Shown: positions 44,733 through 53,321 of the stretch, piece after piece | Layout: the number at the start of each line of letters is the position of its first letter | How positions within the stretch are numbered: the stretch's first letter is position 1 | NCBI GenBank assembly: GCA_963922775.1 | Contig: CAWUJG010000005.1 | Coordinates: 1 to 53,525, forward strand | Length of the DNA stretch: 53,525 bases | Direction: 5' to 3' | Source: JAHDDH01 sp963922775 | GTDB taxonomy: Bacteria; Bacteroidota; Bacteroidia; Cytophagales; Amoebophilaceae | Made by a program: the position numbers and the translations under genes | The notes under the pieces: model-generated | Database searches by the model: none | What the model saw: the letters and a program-made list of their open reading frames with translations, nothing else | Told to the model about the DNA's origin: nothing

Positions 44733-46577
44733 ATGTGTGGCATTATTGCTTATAGTGGAAAAAGACCTATAAAAGAAGTAATTTTAACAGGACTAAAGCA
44801 ATTATCTTACAGAGGCTATGATAGTGCAGGTATAGGTATAATTTCTTCAAATAAGAACATTGTTGTTTATAAACAGAAAGGAAAAGTTGAAAATTTAATA
44901 AATTATATTTCTCCACTTACCTTAAATAGTCATGTAGGTATAGGCCATACTCGTTGGGCTACTCATGGAGTAGCTAATAATGCCAATGCACATCCACATC
45001 TATCTCTGTTTAGAAATTTAGGCTTAGTACATAATGGTATTATAGAAAACTATAATGTGCTTAAAAAAGAGTTGTTAGGTAATGGATATACATTTCAAAG
45101 CGATACAGATACAGAAGTACTTGTCAATTTTATTGATTACATACAAAAAATACATCAATGTACTATATTACAAGCTTTGCATTTAGCACTTAAAAGTGTT
45201 GTAGGAGCTTATGCTATAGTAATGCTTGATAGCCATAATCCTTATCAGCTAATAGCAGCTAAAAAAGGGAGTCCTATGGTGATTGGTATAAAAAAAGAAG
45301 AATATTTTATAGCTTCTGATATTACACCAATAGTTGCTCATACCCAAGATGTTATCTTTTTACAAGACGATGAAATTGCGCTAATAAATCATAATAAATT
45401 GACTATTACAAATGCTAAAGCAGTAAAAATGACTCCATTAATAGAAAAGCTGGATATCCACTTAGAATCTATAGAAAAAGGAAATTTTGCACATTTTATG
45501 CTTAAAGAGATTTTTGAACAACCACAATCTTTAAAGCAATGTATGCTTGGTCGTTTGCAAATAGAAAATCAACAGCTAATACTTGGAGGTATTCGTGATT
45601 ACATTTCGCATTTAACACAAGCAAAACGTATTATTATTATAGCTTGTGGTACATCTTATTATGCAGGTTTAGTAGGAGCATATGTTTTAGAAGATATGTG
45701 TCGAATACCTGTTATAGTAGAATATGCTTCTGAATTTCGTTATAAAAATCCAATTATATATTCAAGCGATATTATACTTGCTATCTCACAATCTGGTGAA
45801 ACAGCAGATACCTTGGCTGCTGTACAATTAGCTAAACAGTTGGGTGCTACTATTTTAGGTATATGCAATGTAGTAGGCTCTGCCTTATCAAGAATAACTC
45901 AAACAGGTATTTATACACATGCAGGACCAGAAATAGGTGTAGCCAGTACCAAAGCTTTTACTGCTCAGCTTATGTCTTTAACCATGTTAGCACTAAAGAT
46001 AGCTCAAGAAAAAGGATGTGTATCTACAAAAAAATTTAAACAATTTTTGTATGAAATTTATTATATACCTTCTAAAATAGAACTTTTACTCAAAAAAATA
46101 AGTCCCCTAATTAAGAAAATAGCAAAAATTTTTAAACACAAAAAAAATTTTATCTATTTGGGTAGAGGATATAACTATCCTGTAGCCATGGAAGGAGCAC
46201 TTAAACTCAAAGAAATTTCTTATATACATGCAGAAGGTTATCCTGCAGCAGAGATGAAGCATGGCCCTATAGCACTTATAGATGAAGATATGCCTGTAGT
46301 ATGTATTGCTACGAAAGATCATTGTTATGAAAAAATTATTTCTAATATCCAAGAAATTAAAGCAAGACATGGTAAAGTTATTGCCGTTGTAACAGAGAAA
46401 GATCAATATATACAAACGTTAACAGATCATGTTATTGAAGTTCCTGATACACCTGCTGCTTTAATGCCTATGGTAGTTATGGTTCCTTTACAATTGCTTG
46501 CTTATTATATTGCTATAGAAAGAGGTTGTAATGTAGATATGCCTAGAAATTTAGCTAAATCTGTTACTGTAGAATAA
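44733..46577 (+). CDS. glmS: Glutamine-fructose-6-phosphate aminotransferase
   Basis: It makes glucosamine-6-phosphate for peptidoglycan and LPS. The N-terminal glutaminase starts MCGIIAYSG with the nucleophile Cys2, and has 'SYRGYDSAGIG', 'GHTRWATHG' and 'GLVHNGIIENY'. The C-terminal isomerase has two SIS domains: 'IIACGTSYYAGLVG', 'SQSGETADTLAA' and 'GVASTKAFTAQL', then 'YLGRGYNYPVAMEGALKLKEI' split over two strands, and 'AAEMKHGPIALI'. The 614-residue length is normal. The product supports envelope synthesis together with kdsA, dapB and the EnvC-like gene here. Confidence 0.96.
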   Translation: MCGIIAYSGKRPIKEVILTGLKQLSYRGYDSAGIGIISSNKNIVVYKQKGKVENLINYISPLTLNSHVGIGHTRWATHGVANNANAHPHLSLFRNLGLVHNGIIENYNVLKKELLGNGYTFQSDTDTEVLVNFIDYIQKIHQCTILQALHLALKSVVGAYAIVMLDSHNPYQLIAAKKGSPMVIGIKKEEYFIASDITPIVAHTQDVIFLQDDEIALINHNKLTITNAKAVKMTPLIEKLDIHLESIEKGNFAHFMLKEIFEQPQSLKQCMLGRLQIENQQLILGGIRDYISHLTQAKRIIIIACGTSYYAGLVGAYVLEDMCRIPVIVEYASEFRYKNPIIYSSDIILAISQSGETADTLAAVQLAKQLGATILGICNVVGSALSRITQTGIYTHAGPEIGVASTKAFTAQLMSLTMLALKIAQEKGCVSTKKFKQFLYEIYYIPSKIELLLKKISPLIKKIAKIFKHKKNFIYLGRGYNYPVAMEGALKLKEISYIHAEGYPAAEMKHGPIALIDEDMPVVCIATKDHCYEKIISNIQEIKARHGKVIAVVTEKDQYIQTLTDHVIEVPDTPAALMPMVVMVPLQLLAYYIAIERGCNVDMPRNLAKSVTVE

Positions 46578-46589
46578 ATATTAAATCTT

Positions 46590-47072
46590 ATGATATATCT
46601 TTTTTTGTTTTTTTTTAAAACCCATTTTGTTTGGAGTATACCAGGTAGTGATCTTACAAAACATAGGCTTCCCATAGCAAAAAGTGTAAAAGAGAAAGTT
46701 AAATTACTCCCTAGCATATGTCCTCATAATCCAACTTATTTTTTATTAGAAAAAAGGTTAGTACAAATGCAATCAAAAAATATTCAGAGGACTTATTTCA
46801 ATGGTTATACTATACAAGTTTATATGGGAGAAAGTAGAACACAAGCCTTAGCACATAAAAATCAGTTGCACAAATTATTGCCTACTATAAAATCGATTGA
46901 TATTTTTTATCAAAAACCTAATTTTTTGGTTCAGATAGGAAATTTTATCACCTATATAGAAATTCAGGTAATGTATCGAAAGATACAGAAAAGCATGCCT
47001 AATGCCATTATTAGACCTAAAAAAATTCTTATAAAAACACCTATTACATACTATTTGCCATTTGAGCATTAA
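46590..47072 (+). CDS. Exported SPOR-domain protein
   Basis: The 160-residue protein begins with a hydrophobic export segment (about 2-16). Residues about 70-148 resemble a SPOR domain of the Bacteroidota type: 'YFNGYTIQVYMGESRTQAL', 'YQKPNFLVQIGNFITYIEI' and 'MPNAIIRPKKILI' give the repeating beta-alpha-beta pattern. SPOR domains bind denuded peptidoglycan, so a role in cell division or wall remodelling is likely. It lies 12 bases after glmS and 8 before the permease gene. Confidence 0.68.
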   Translation: MIYLFLFFFKTHFVWSIPGSDLTKHRLPIAKSVKEKVKLLPSICPHNPTYFLLEKRLVQMQSKNIQRTYFNGYTIQVYMGESRTQALAHKNQLHKLLPTIKSIDIFYQKPNFLVQIGNFITYIEIQVMYRKIQKSMPNAIIRPKKILIKTPITYYLPFEH

Positions 47073-47080
47073 ATTATTAT

Positions 47081-48280
47081 TTGCTTTTGTATACTGCCTA
47101 TTTTTTTGCCAAAAGATTAAAAAAGAATGTACATATTAGTGCTACTTTAGTATTGCTGGGTACTACTATTATAGCTTTGGGTACACTCATTTTAATTATA
47201 GCCATGAGTGTACTGTATGGTTTTCAAAAAAGTATGACAAAAAATATATATCTTTTTTACGCTCACTACCAGGTAGTACCCTATACTACTGCACAAGATT
47301 TTAACCATACTGTACCATTAGATGAACGTTGTATACACAATATACAGTCATTTCCTCAAGTAGATCATATACGTGCTTATGCCTATAAAATGGTTTTATT
47401 ATATTCTGATTCTGAAGTGCAAGGAGCCTTGCTTAAGGGCACTACACATCTAGGTTGTTTAGATAATTTTGTAATACAAGGTAGTTGTCATCAGCTTTTG
47501 GCCAATGAAGTATGTATTAGTAAAGCCATGGCACAAAAAAATAATTTGTGTGTAGGAGATACAATACGAATGAGTACTATAGAAGAAAACATTCGTTACA
47601 GAAAGTTGAAAATACGTGGCATATATCAGACTGGTTTTAAGGATGTAGATGCAAGCGTATTGTTTTGTAATATACAAACACTAAGAAAGCTTAATAAATG
47701 GCCAGAAAATGTTGCTGGAGGATATGAAATTATTATAAAAAATGAAGTACAACATAATAGCCTTTTATATAGGCATTTGCTTAAACATTTAGATTATGAT
47801 TTGCATCTTAAAAGTACGAAGTATACACAAGCTGCTTTATTTGATTGGTTGGTAATATTGAAAAAAAATATTACTATATTTTTGTGGTTACTATTTATAG
47901 TAATAATTATTAGTATTACATCAATTATTGTTATTCAGATGGCTGAACGCAGTACAATGCTAGGCTTATTGGCTGCCATGGGTATTAGTTATACCAAGAT
48001 TTCCTCCATATTTCTATGGAGAAGTTTATCATTTATTATTCCTGGTATGTTTTGGGGTAATGCTTTAGCTTATGCCTTTTGTTATGTACAGTATAAGTAT
48101 AAGTGGATTATACTTAATGCAAAACATTATTACTTGCACTATTTACCTGTAGAATTTGATTTTTTTTATGTGTTGATGTTAAATATTTTTGCCTTACTAT
48201 TTATGCTCTGTATTATTGCGTTATGCTTATTGCTTTTTATCCGTTTTTTACCCATAAAAATTATTCAATTCAAAAATTGA
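47081..48280 (+). CDS. LolC/LolE-type ABC transporter permease
   Basis: The 399-residue protein has the FtsX/MacB-like plan. One N-terminal span is followed by 'MSVLYGFQKSM', then a large periplasmic domain (about 45-255). Three C-terminal spans follow, with 'MAERSTMLGLLAAMGISYTKIS', 'IFLWRSLSFIIPGMFWGN' and the last hydrophobic block at 360-390. In LolCDE this unit extracts lipoproteins from the inner membrane; the ATPase LolD is not in the window. No ATG lies near the family start, so TTG at 47081 (8 bases after the previous stop) is used. Confidence 0.8.
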   Translation: MLLYTAYFFAKRLKKNVHISATLVLLGTTIIALGTLILIIAMSVLYGFQKSMTKNIYLFYAHYQVVPYTTAQDFNHTVPLDERCIHNIQSFPQVDHIRAYAYKMVLLYSDSEVQGALLKGTTHLGCLDNFVIQGSCHQLLANEVCISKAMAQKNNLCVGDTIRMSTIEENIRYRKLKIRGIYQTGFKDVDASVLFCNIQTLRKLNKWPENVAGGYEIIIKNEVQHNSLLYRHLLKHLDYDLHLKSTKYTQAALFDWLVILKKNITIFLWLLFIVIIISITSIIVIQMAERSTMLGLLAAMGISYTKISSIFLWRSLSFIIPGMFWGNALAYAFCYVQYKYKWIILNAKHYYLHYLPVEFDFFYVLMLNIFALLFMLCIIALCLLLFIRFLPIKIIQFKN

Positions 48281-48344
48281 TGTATAGGATTGTATTTAAA
48301 TATTTTCAAATTATGATTAGAATAATAAAAAGTTTATAACTGTT

Positions 48345-49400
48345 ATGACACAACCTTCCCAAGCAAAAAGTAAAGCACCATCTTCAGATGAAGCCTTAGT
48401 GCATGGCAGTCCACATGACCATTTATTCAAGAATAGCTTCAGTGATCCATCAATAGTACAATATTTTTTAAAAGTAGAGTTATCTCCTTCTATCCTTGCT
48501 GATATGGATTTGAGCACATTAAAAAAAGAAAACAATAGCTTTCAATGTCCATATCAAAATGAACGGCATAGTGACTTGGTTTTGAGTAGTACATTTCGAG
48601 GTAGATCACAAGGTATCTATATCATTATAGAGCATCAATCCACGGCAGATGTTAATATGCAAACTAGGATGCTAGAATACAAAAGATTGTTTTTAATAAA
48701 TTGGAATCAAGATCCTAAAAATCGAGTAAAAAAATATCCCTTGGTGTTATGCTTATGTTTATACCATGGTAAAACACCTTATCCTTATAGTATAGATTAT
48801 TATGATCAATTTTTCTATCCCGACTTAGAAAAAATAGAGCATACAAAAATGCATCTCATAGATTTAAAATCTCAACCAGATAAAAAATTTCTATCCTATG
48901 GTCCCTTAAGTTTCATATTATATTTACTCAAGCATAGTGGAAGTAAAAATTATTTATCTGCAATAAAGTCAGCTAAAGATTTAGGTCTAGCTAAATCCTT
49001 AGCAATATCCCCAACCCAAGATTATTTAAGCTTAATAAGTATATATTTGTATATTGTAGATAAAGAAAACAGTATGGAATCATTACTAAAAGAATTAAAA
49101 GAGATTCCATTAATTTACAATACATTTATGCAACATATTCAACAAGTAAGATCCAAATGGATGGAAAGGGGAAGAGAAAAAGGTAGAAAAGAAGGCAAAA
49201 AAGAAGGTAGAGAAGAAGGTAGAGAAGAAGGTCTATTTCTTGGCATAGAGCAAGGCAAAAAAGAAGGCCTATTTTTGGGATTAGAAAAAGGTAAGAAAGA
49301 AGAGAAGCTAGCCATAGCCCAAGCACTTCGCAAACAAGGAGTAGATATAAAAGTTATAGAAAATGCTACAGGTTTATTAGAGAAAGATATTATAATATAG
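48345..49400 (+). CDS. Rpn family recombination-promoting nuclease/putative transposase
   Basis: The 351-residue protein belongs to the PD-(D/E)XK Rpn/YhgA group. Diagnostic pieces are 'SPHDHLFKNSFSDPSI', the catalytic Asp77 in 'ERHSDLVLSS' and the E-x-Q pair Glu96/Gln98 in 'IYIIIEHQSTAD', then 'MLEYKRLFLIN', 'PLVLCLCLYHG' and 'SYGPLSFILYLLK'. The C-terminal third (from about 275) is a chain of KEG/EEG repeats, as in many members, ending with 'IENATGLLEKDI'. RpnA proteins are DNA endonucleases that raise recombination; they are not classical transposases. No terminal inverted repeats were seen, so it is not called an insertion sequence. It appears intact. Confidence 0.88.
   Translation: MTQPSQAKSKAPSSDEALVHGSPHDHLFKNSFSDPSIVQYFLKVELSPSILADMDLSTLKKENNSFQCPYQNERHSDLVLSSTFRGRSQGIYIIIEHQSTADVNMQTRMLEYKRLFLINWNQDPKNRVKKYPLVLCLCLYHGKTPYPYSIDYYDQFFYPDLEKIEHTKMHLIDLKSQPDKKFLSYGPLSFILYLLKHSGSKNYLSAIKSAKDLGLAKSLAISPTQDYLSLISIYLYIVDKENSMESLLKELKEIPLIYNTFMQHIQQVRSKWMERGREKGRKEGKKEGREEGREEGLFLGIEQGKKEGLFLGLEKGKKEEKLAIAQALRKQGVDIKVIENATGLLEKDIII
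49176..49301 (+). repeat. Nested repeats in the Rpn gene
   Basis: Positions 49176-49229 hold degenerate 12-base units (agaaggtagaga type) that encode EGR/EGK repeats. Positions 49230-49265 and 49266-49301 are two copies of a 36-base unit encoding GLFLG-I/L-E-Q/K-GKKE. All units keep the frame, so they can expand or contract without breaking the protein. Confidence 0.85.
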
Positions 49401-49607
49401 AGCTGATTTAAGAATTTTAGCGCTTCAAAAATTGGCTAAATATTATAATTATAGTAATGCCCAAAAAATTTGTATTTAAATAAAAAAGTGTTATTATATC
49501 GATATATTTTATCTTAGATTAATCATCTAAAATTAAGTTATTATTTTAATGTTAACCTTTAAATTTTATTTTTATGTTTACAAATATTTTTAAAGGAATT
49601 AAATAAA

Positions 49608-49901
49608 ATGGGAGAAAGTGGAGCATCAGGATTCTTAGCAGAAGGAGTTACATCTTATTATTTACCTGCTTCCAAGAGTTTGGTTGGACATTTAGTTACT
49701 GGAGGAGCTCTAGAGTGTAGTGGATTGCGCAATAAGGTAGATGAAGAGTTTAAGTATCTAGGTCAGGACATTATTAAGAGATCAAGTAATACATATGAAA
49801 ATAGATTATCCACATTTAATACACAAAAAAATAATATTTCGAAATATGATATATATAGTGATATGATGGATTATCCTGGTAAATATTTAAAAAAAAAATG
49901 A
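49608..49901 (+). CDS. Small hypothetical protein (97 aa)
   Basis: I do not recognise this protein. It starts 'MGESGASGFLAEGVTSYYLP', has a glycine/alanine-rich first half ('SLVGHLVTGGALECSGL') and a polar, helical second half ending 'PGKYLKKK'. An SD-like aaagga sits 10 bases before the ATG, which is unusual here and supports translation. The stop TGA lies inside a perfect palindrome, and a strong terminator follows, so it looks like a complete single-gene unit. It stands between an Rpn nuclease and mfd. A 10-codon frame (49574-49606, MFTNIFKGIK) ends just before it and could be a leader or chance. Confidence 0.5.
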   Translation: MGESGASGFLAEGVTSYYLPASKSLVGHLVTGGALECSGLRNKVDEEFKYLGQDIIKRSSNTYENRLSTFNTQKNNISKYDIYSDMMDYPGKYLKKK

Positions 49902-49919
49902 AAATTTTCATTTTTTTTT
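49890..49919 (+). terminator. Perfect palindrome over the stop codon of the 97-aa gene
   Basis: Fifteen-base arms (a-run, tgaaaa / ttttca, t-run) form an uninterrupted palindrome that ends in nine T's. The stop codon at 49899-49901 is inside the left arm. The T-run suggests an intrinsic terminator, though the stem has only one G-C pair. Confidence 0.55.
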
Positions 49920-49939
49920 CCTAAAAAACCCCTATCTTT

Positions 49940-49979
49940 AAGGATCAAGGAATAATTTTTATTCTTTGGTCCTTTTTTT
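49940..49979 (+). terminator. Strong terminator before mfd
   Basis: aaggatcaaggaataa pairs with ttattctttggtcctt through about 16 pairs, including two G-U wobbles, and is followed by a run of seven T's (49973-49979). It insulates mfd (start 50031) from the 97-aa gene upstream. Confidence 0.75.
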
Positions 49980-50030
49980 GTTTTATAATTCAAAACATTT
50001 TAAAAACGCTACACAACCTCCTATCACACC

Positions 50031-53000
50031 TTGAAAAAAAATAGTTTACTTACGCACTATGTAGAACATAGTGAAATTCAACTTTTAGCACATAAACTTC
50101 TCAATAGCAATACAAAAAAAATCCATATTCCCAAACCTGTGGGTAGCTTAATGGCTATTTTACCTGCTGCTATAGGAAAAATTACAAAAAGGCATCAGCT
50201 GATTATAATACAAAATCAAGAAGAAGCCTTGTATATTTATACAGATTTAAAGCATTTATTACCAGAATTTCCTGTATTTTTTTTCCCTTCTGTAAAAAAT
50301 TCTACAAAAAGTAAGCATAAATGTGCTCATGAGCAATTGAATCAGCTATATACATTATGGCACCTTACACATCAGCCTGATGCGCCAGCATTTATTATTA
50401 CTTATCCAGAAGCTTTAACCAATAATGTATTTTCTCAACAAGTTTTGATACAAAATACATTAACACTTTCTGTGCAAGATTATATAAAAATAGAAGAAAT
50501 TACACGTATTTTTATTGATAATGATTTTATACAAAAAGATTTTGTTAATAATCCTGGAGAATTTGCGCTCAGGGGTAATATTATTGATATTTTTGATTAT
50601 GCAAATCCTTGTCCTATTCGTATAGAATTGTGGGGAAATCAGATAGAAAAAATTAAATGCTTTAATCCTGATTCTCAATATACTATACAAAAAATAGATC
50701 AGGTAAACATTTTTACTTTAGGTCAAAATAAAATAGATTCGCATAAACAGATTTCTTTATTAGATCATTGTCCATCTTCTACAATAGCTTGGGTAAAAAA
50801 TTATGCTGCAGTTTTAGCTTATTTTAATCAAAATATCAGAAATAAATCCTTAGAAAAAGATTTTCAGATAAATTTTTCAAAAAAAGTATCGTCACTTACA
50901 TGTGTTTCATGTTCTTCTCATAATGAGGATGCTACTCAAAAAATGTTTTCTTATCAATCATTGCCTCAACCTACTTTTAATCAAAATTTTGATTTGTGGA
51001 AAGATCATTTAGTAGAAAATAAAAAAAAAGGTTTAAGCAATTTTATCACTACAACATCTGCACGTCAAATAGAACGTTTGCAAAAAGTATTCAATTCATC
51101 AGGAAAAGATAATACTACATTTCAAACTTTGCACCTTGGTTTAAGTGCTGGATTTATAGATAAAACTATAGGCATAGCATGTTATACAGATCATCAAATT
51201 TTTTCTAGACATTATCGTTACATTTCTCCTCAAAAGCAAACAAAAAAAAATGCCCTTACATTAAAAAATATACATCAACTTAAAATTGGCGATTATGTAG
51301 TGCATAGAGATTATGGCATAGGTCGTTTTACAGGGTTAACACAAATGGAGGTTCAAGGTAATAAGCAAGAAGCTATGCGGCTTGTTTATAAAAATAATGA
51401 TTTGATATTTGTTGGCATGCAGGCTTTGCATAAAATTACTAAATATAGTACACAAGAAAATGCTATGCCTAAAATTGATGAAATAGGTTCTCCTGCTTGG
51501 GCTAATAAGAAGAAAAAGGTAAAAAAGAAGATTGAAGATATGGCTACAAGTCTTATCACACTTTATAGCAAACGGAAAGCTGTGGAAGGGTTTGCTTTTG
51601 CTAAAGATACTGTAGATCAAGTTGCTTTAGAATCAGCATTTATGTATGAAGATACACCAGATCAGGCTAAAGCTACTGTAGAGGTAAAAAAAGATATGGA
51701 AAAGCCTTATCCTATGGATCGTCTTATTTGTGGAGATGTAGGTTTTGGTAAAACTGAAATTGCTATGCGTGCTGCTTTTAAAGCTATTCAAAATGATAAA
51801 CAAGTGGCAGTATTGGCTCCTACTACAGTACTTACTTTACAACATTATAAATCTTTTCAAAAAAGATTTCAAAATTATGCTGTAACTATTGAGTACATTA
51901 ATCGGTTTAAATCTACAAAAGAAATTAAAAATATTCATGAAAGAATAAAGAATAATGACATAAAGCTCATTATAGGTACACATAGTTTATTGAATAAGGC
52001 TGTACAGTTTCCTAATCTAGGTTTACTTATTGTGGATGAAGAACAAAAATTTGGCGTACAAGCCAAAGAAAAGCTCAAAGCATTGAAGCTCAATGTAGAT
52101 GTGCTTACACTTACAGCTACACCTATACCACGTACTTTACATTTTTCTTTGATGGGGGCTAGAGATATGAGTATAATTACTACACCTCCTCCAAACAGGT
52201 TGCCAGTAATTACAAAAGTACAAACTTTACATCCTGAAGAGATTAAAAAAGCTATTCATCATGAATTGTCTAGAAACGGACAAATATTTTTTGTTCACAA
52301 TCGTATACACGATTTACAATCTATAGCAGATATGATGAAAAAAATTGTTCCTCAAGCACATATGGCTATGGCTCATGGCCAGATGTCTGGTGCTGCTTTA
52401 GAAAAAATAATGCTACAGTTTGTACAAGGTGAGGTAGATATTTTACTTTCTACTAATATTATAGAATCTGGTTTAGACATTCCAAATGCAAATACTATTT
52501 TAATTAACAATGCACATATGTTTGGTTTATCAGACTTGCACCAGATGCGAGGTAGGGTAGGGCGGTCTAATCAACAAGGGTTTTGTTATCTTTTATCTCC
52601 TTTAGCAGATCAGATTACTCATGAAGCAAGAAAAAGGTTAAAAATTTTAGAAGAATTTTCAAATCTTGGCGATGGTTTTCAGGTGGCTATGCGTGATTTA
52701 GATATACGTGGTGCAGGAAATATTTTGGGTAGCCAGCAGAGTGGTTTTATAAATGATTTGGGGTTTGAAACGTATCATCAAATTTTGAATGAAACTATTG
52801 ATGAACTAAAAAAGAATAAATTTCAAGAGATTTTTTCTACAGAAGATAAAAAGAAGGTTTCAACAATACAGTGTACTGTTGAAACAGATTGGGATCTCTA
52901 CATTCCTCTAACATATATTAGCAATACAGAAGAAAGGCTCCATATTTATACATGGATGAATAAAATTAGTACTGAAGAGGAAATTAAAAAGTTACAATAT

Positions 53001-53300
53001 AGTTTAGAAGATAAGTTCGGTCCTTTGCCTCAAAAGGTTGTACAGTTGATACAAATTATACAATTGCGTTGCTTGGCTAATAAGCTTTTTATTGAAAAGA
53101 TTAAATTATTTCATGGCAATATGCAGGTTTATTGTGCTATGAATAGGCAGAAAAAAGAGAGTGCTTTTGTAGATTATATTATTCTTTATACACAAAAAAA
53201 TCCTCAGCAATGTCATATTAAAAAAAAAGATGAGTATCTTATTTTTACAGTAAAGGGTGTTTCTGATATTATACAGATAAAGGATATATTGGTGGGGTAA
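50031..53300 (+). CDS. mfd: Transcription-repair coupling factor Mfd
   Basis: Mfd removes stalled RNA polymerase and recruits the Uvr excinuclease. The UvrB-like region covers about 1-350. The RNA-polymerase-interaction domain has 'KIGDYVVHRDYGIGRFTGL' (about 424-442). The RecG-like motor has Walker A 'GDVGFGKTEIAMRAA' (from 568), the DEEQ box (669-672), 'LTATPIPRTLHFSLMG', 'IESGLDIPNANT' and 'GRVGRSNQQGFCYLL'. 'RGAGNILGSQQSG' and a TRCF C-terminal domain end it. At 1089 residues it is near full length. No ATG is available near the start, so TTG at 50031 is used (MKKNSLLTHYVEHSEIQ). Confidence 0.94.
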   Translation: MKKNSLLTHYVEHSEIQLLAHKLLNSNTKKIHIPKPVGSLMAILPAAIGKITKRHQLIIIQNQEEALYIYTDLKHLLPEFPVFFFPSVKNSTKSKHKCAHEQLNQLYTLWHLTHQPDAPAFIITYPEALTNNVFSQQVLIQNTLTLSVQDYIKIEEITRIFIDNDFIQKDFVNNPGEFALRGNIIDIFDYANPCPIRIELWGNQIEKIKCFNPDSQYTIQKIDQVNIFTLGQNKIDSHKQISLLDHCPSSTIAWVKNYAAVLAYFNQNIRNKSLEKDFQINFSKKVSSLTCVSCSSHNEDATQKMFSYQSLPQPTFNQNFDLWKDHLVENKKKGLSNFITTTSARQIERLQKVFNSSGKDNTTFQTLHLGLSAGFIDKTIGIACYTDHQIFSRHYRYISPQKQTKKNALTLKNIHQLKIGDYVVHRDYGIGRFTGLTQMEVQGNKQEAMRLVYKNNDLIFVGMQALHKITKYSTQENAMPKIDEIGSPAWANKKKKVKKKIEDMATSLITLYSKRKAVEGFAFAKDTVDQVALESAFMYEDTPDQAKATVEVKKDMEKPYPMDRLICGDVGFGKTEIAMRAAFKAIQNDKQVAVLAPTTVLTLQHYKSFQKRFQNYAVTIEYINRFKSTKEIKNIHERIKNNDIKLIIGTHSLLNKAVQFPNLGLLIVDEEQKFGVQAKEKLKALKLNVDVLTLTATPIPRTLHFSLMGARDMSIITTPPPNRLPVITKVQTLHPEEIKKAIHHELSRNGQIFFVHNRIHDLQSIADMMKKIVPQAHMAMAHGQMSGAALEKIMLQFVQGEVDILLSTNIIESGLDIPNANTILINNAHMFGLSDLHQMRGRVGRSNQQGFCYLLSPLADQITHEARKRLKILEEFSNLGDGFQVAMRDLDIRGAGNILGSQQSGFINDLGFETYHQILNETIDELKKNKFQEIFSTEDKKKVSTIQCTVETDWDLYIPLTYISNTEERLHIYTWMNKISTEEEIKKLQYSLEDKFGPLPQKVVQLIQIIQLRCLANKLFIEKIKLFHGNMQVYCAMNRQKKESAFVDYIILYTQKNPQQCHIKKKDEYLIFTVKGVSDIIQIKDILVG

Positions 53301-53321
53301 AGAAGATGGGCTGAAGTTTTT

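Noticed and set aside
49176..49301. CRISPR-like regular repeats
   Set aside because: The units are contiguous and coding, without unique spacers. The 12-bp array at 1-70 is rejected as CRISPR for the same reason.
49126..49333. Minus-strand frames opposite the Rpn repeat tail
   Set aside because: Leu/Ser/Pro-rich low-complexity sequence produced by the antisense of the EG repeats.
48345..49400. Calling the Rpn gene an insertion sequence
   Set aside because: No terminal inverted repeats or target duplications were seen, and Rpn proteins are nucleases without classical IS structure.
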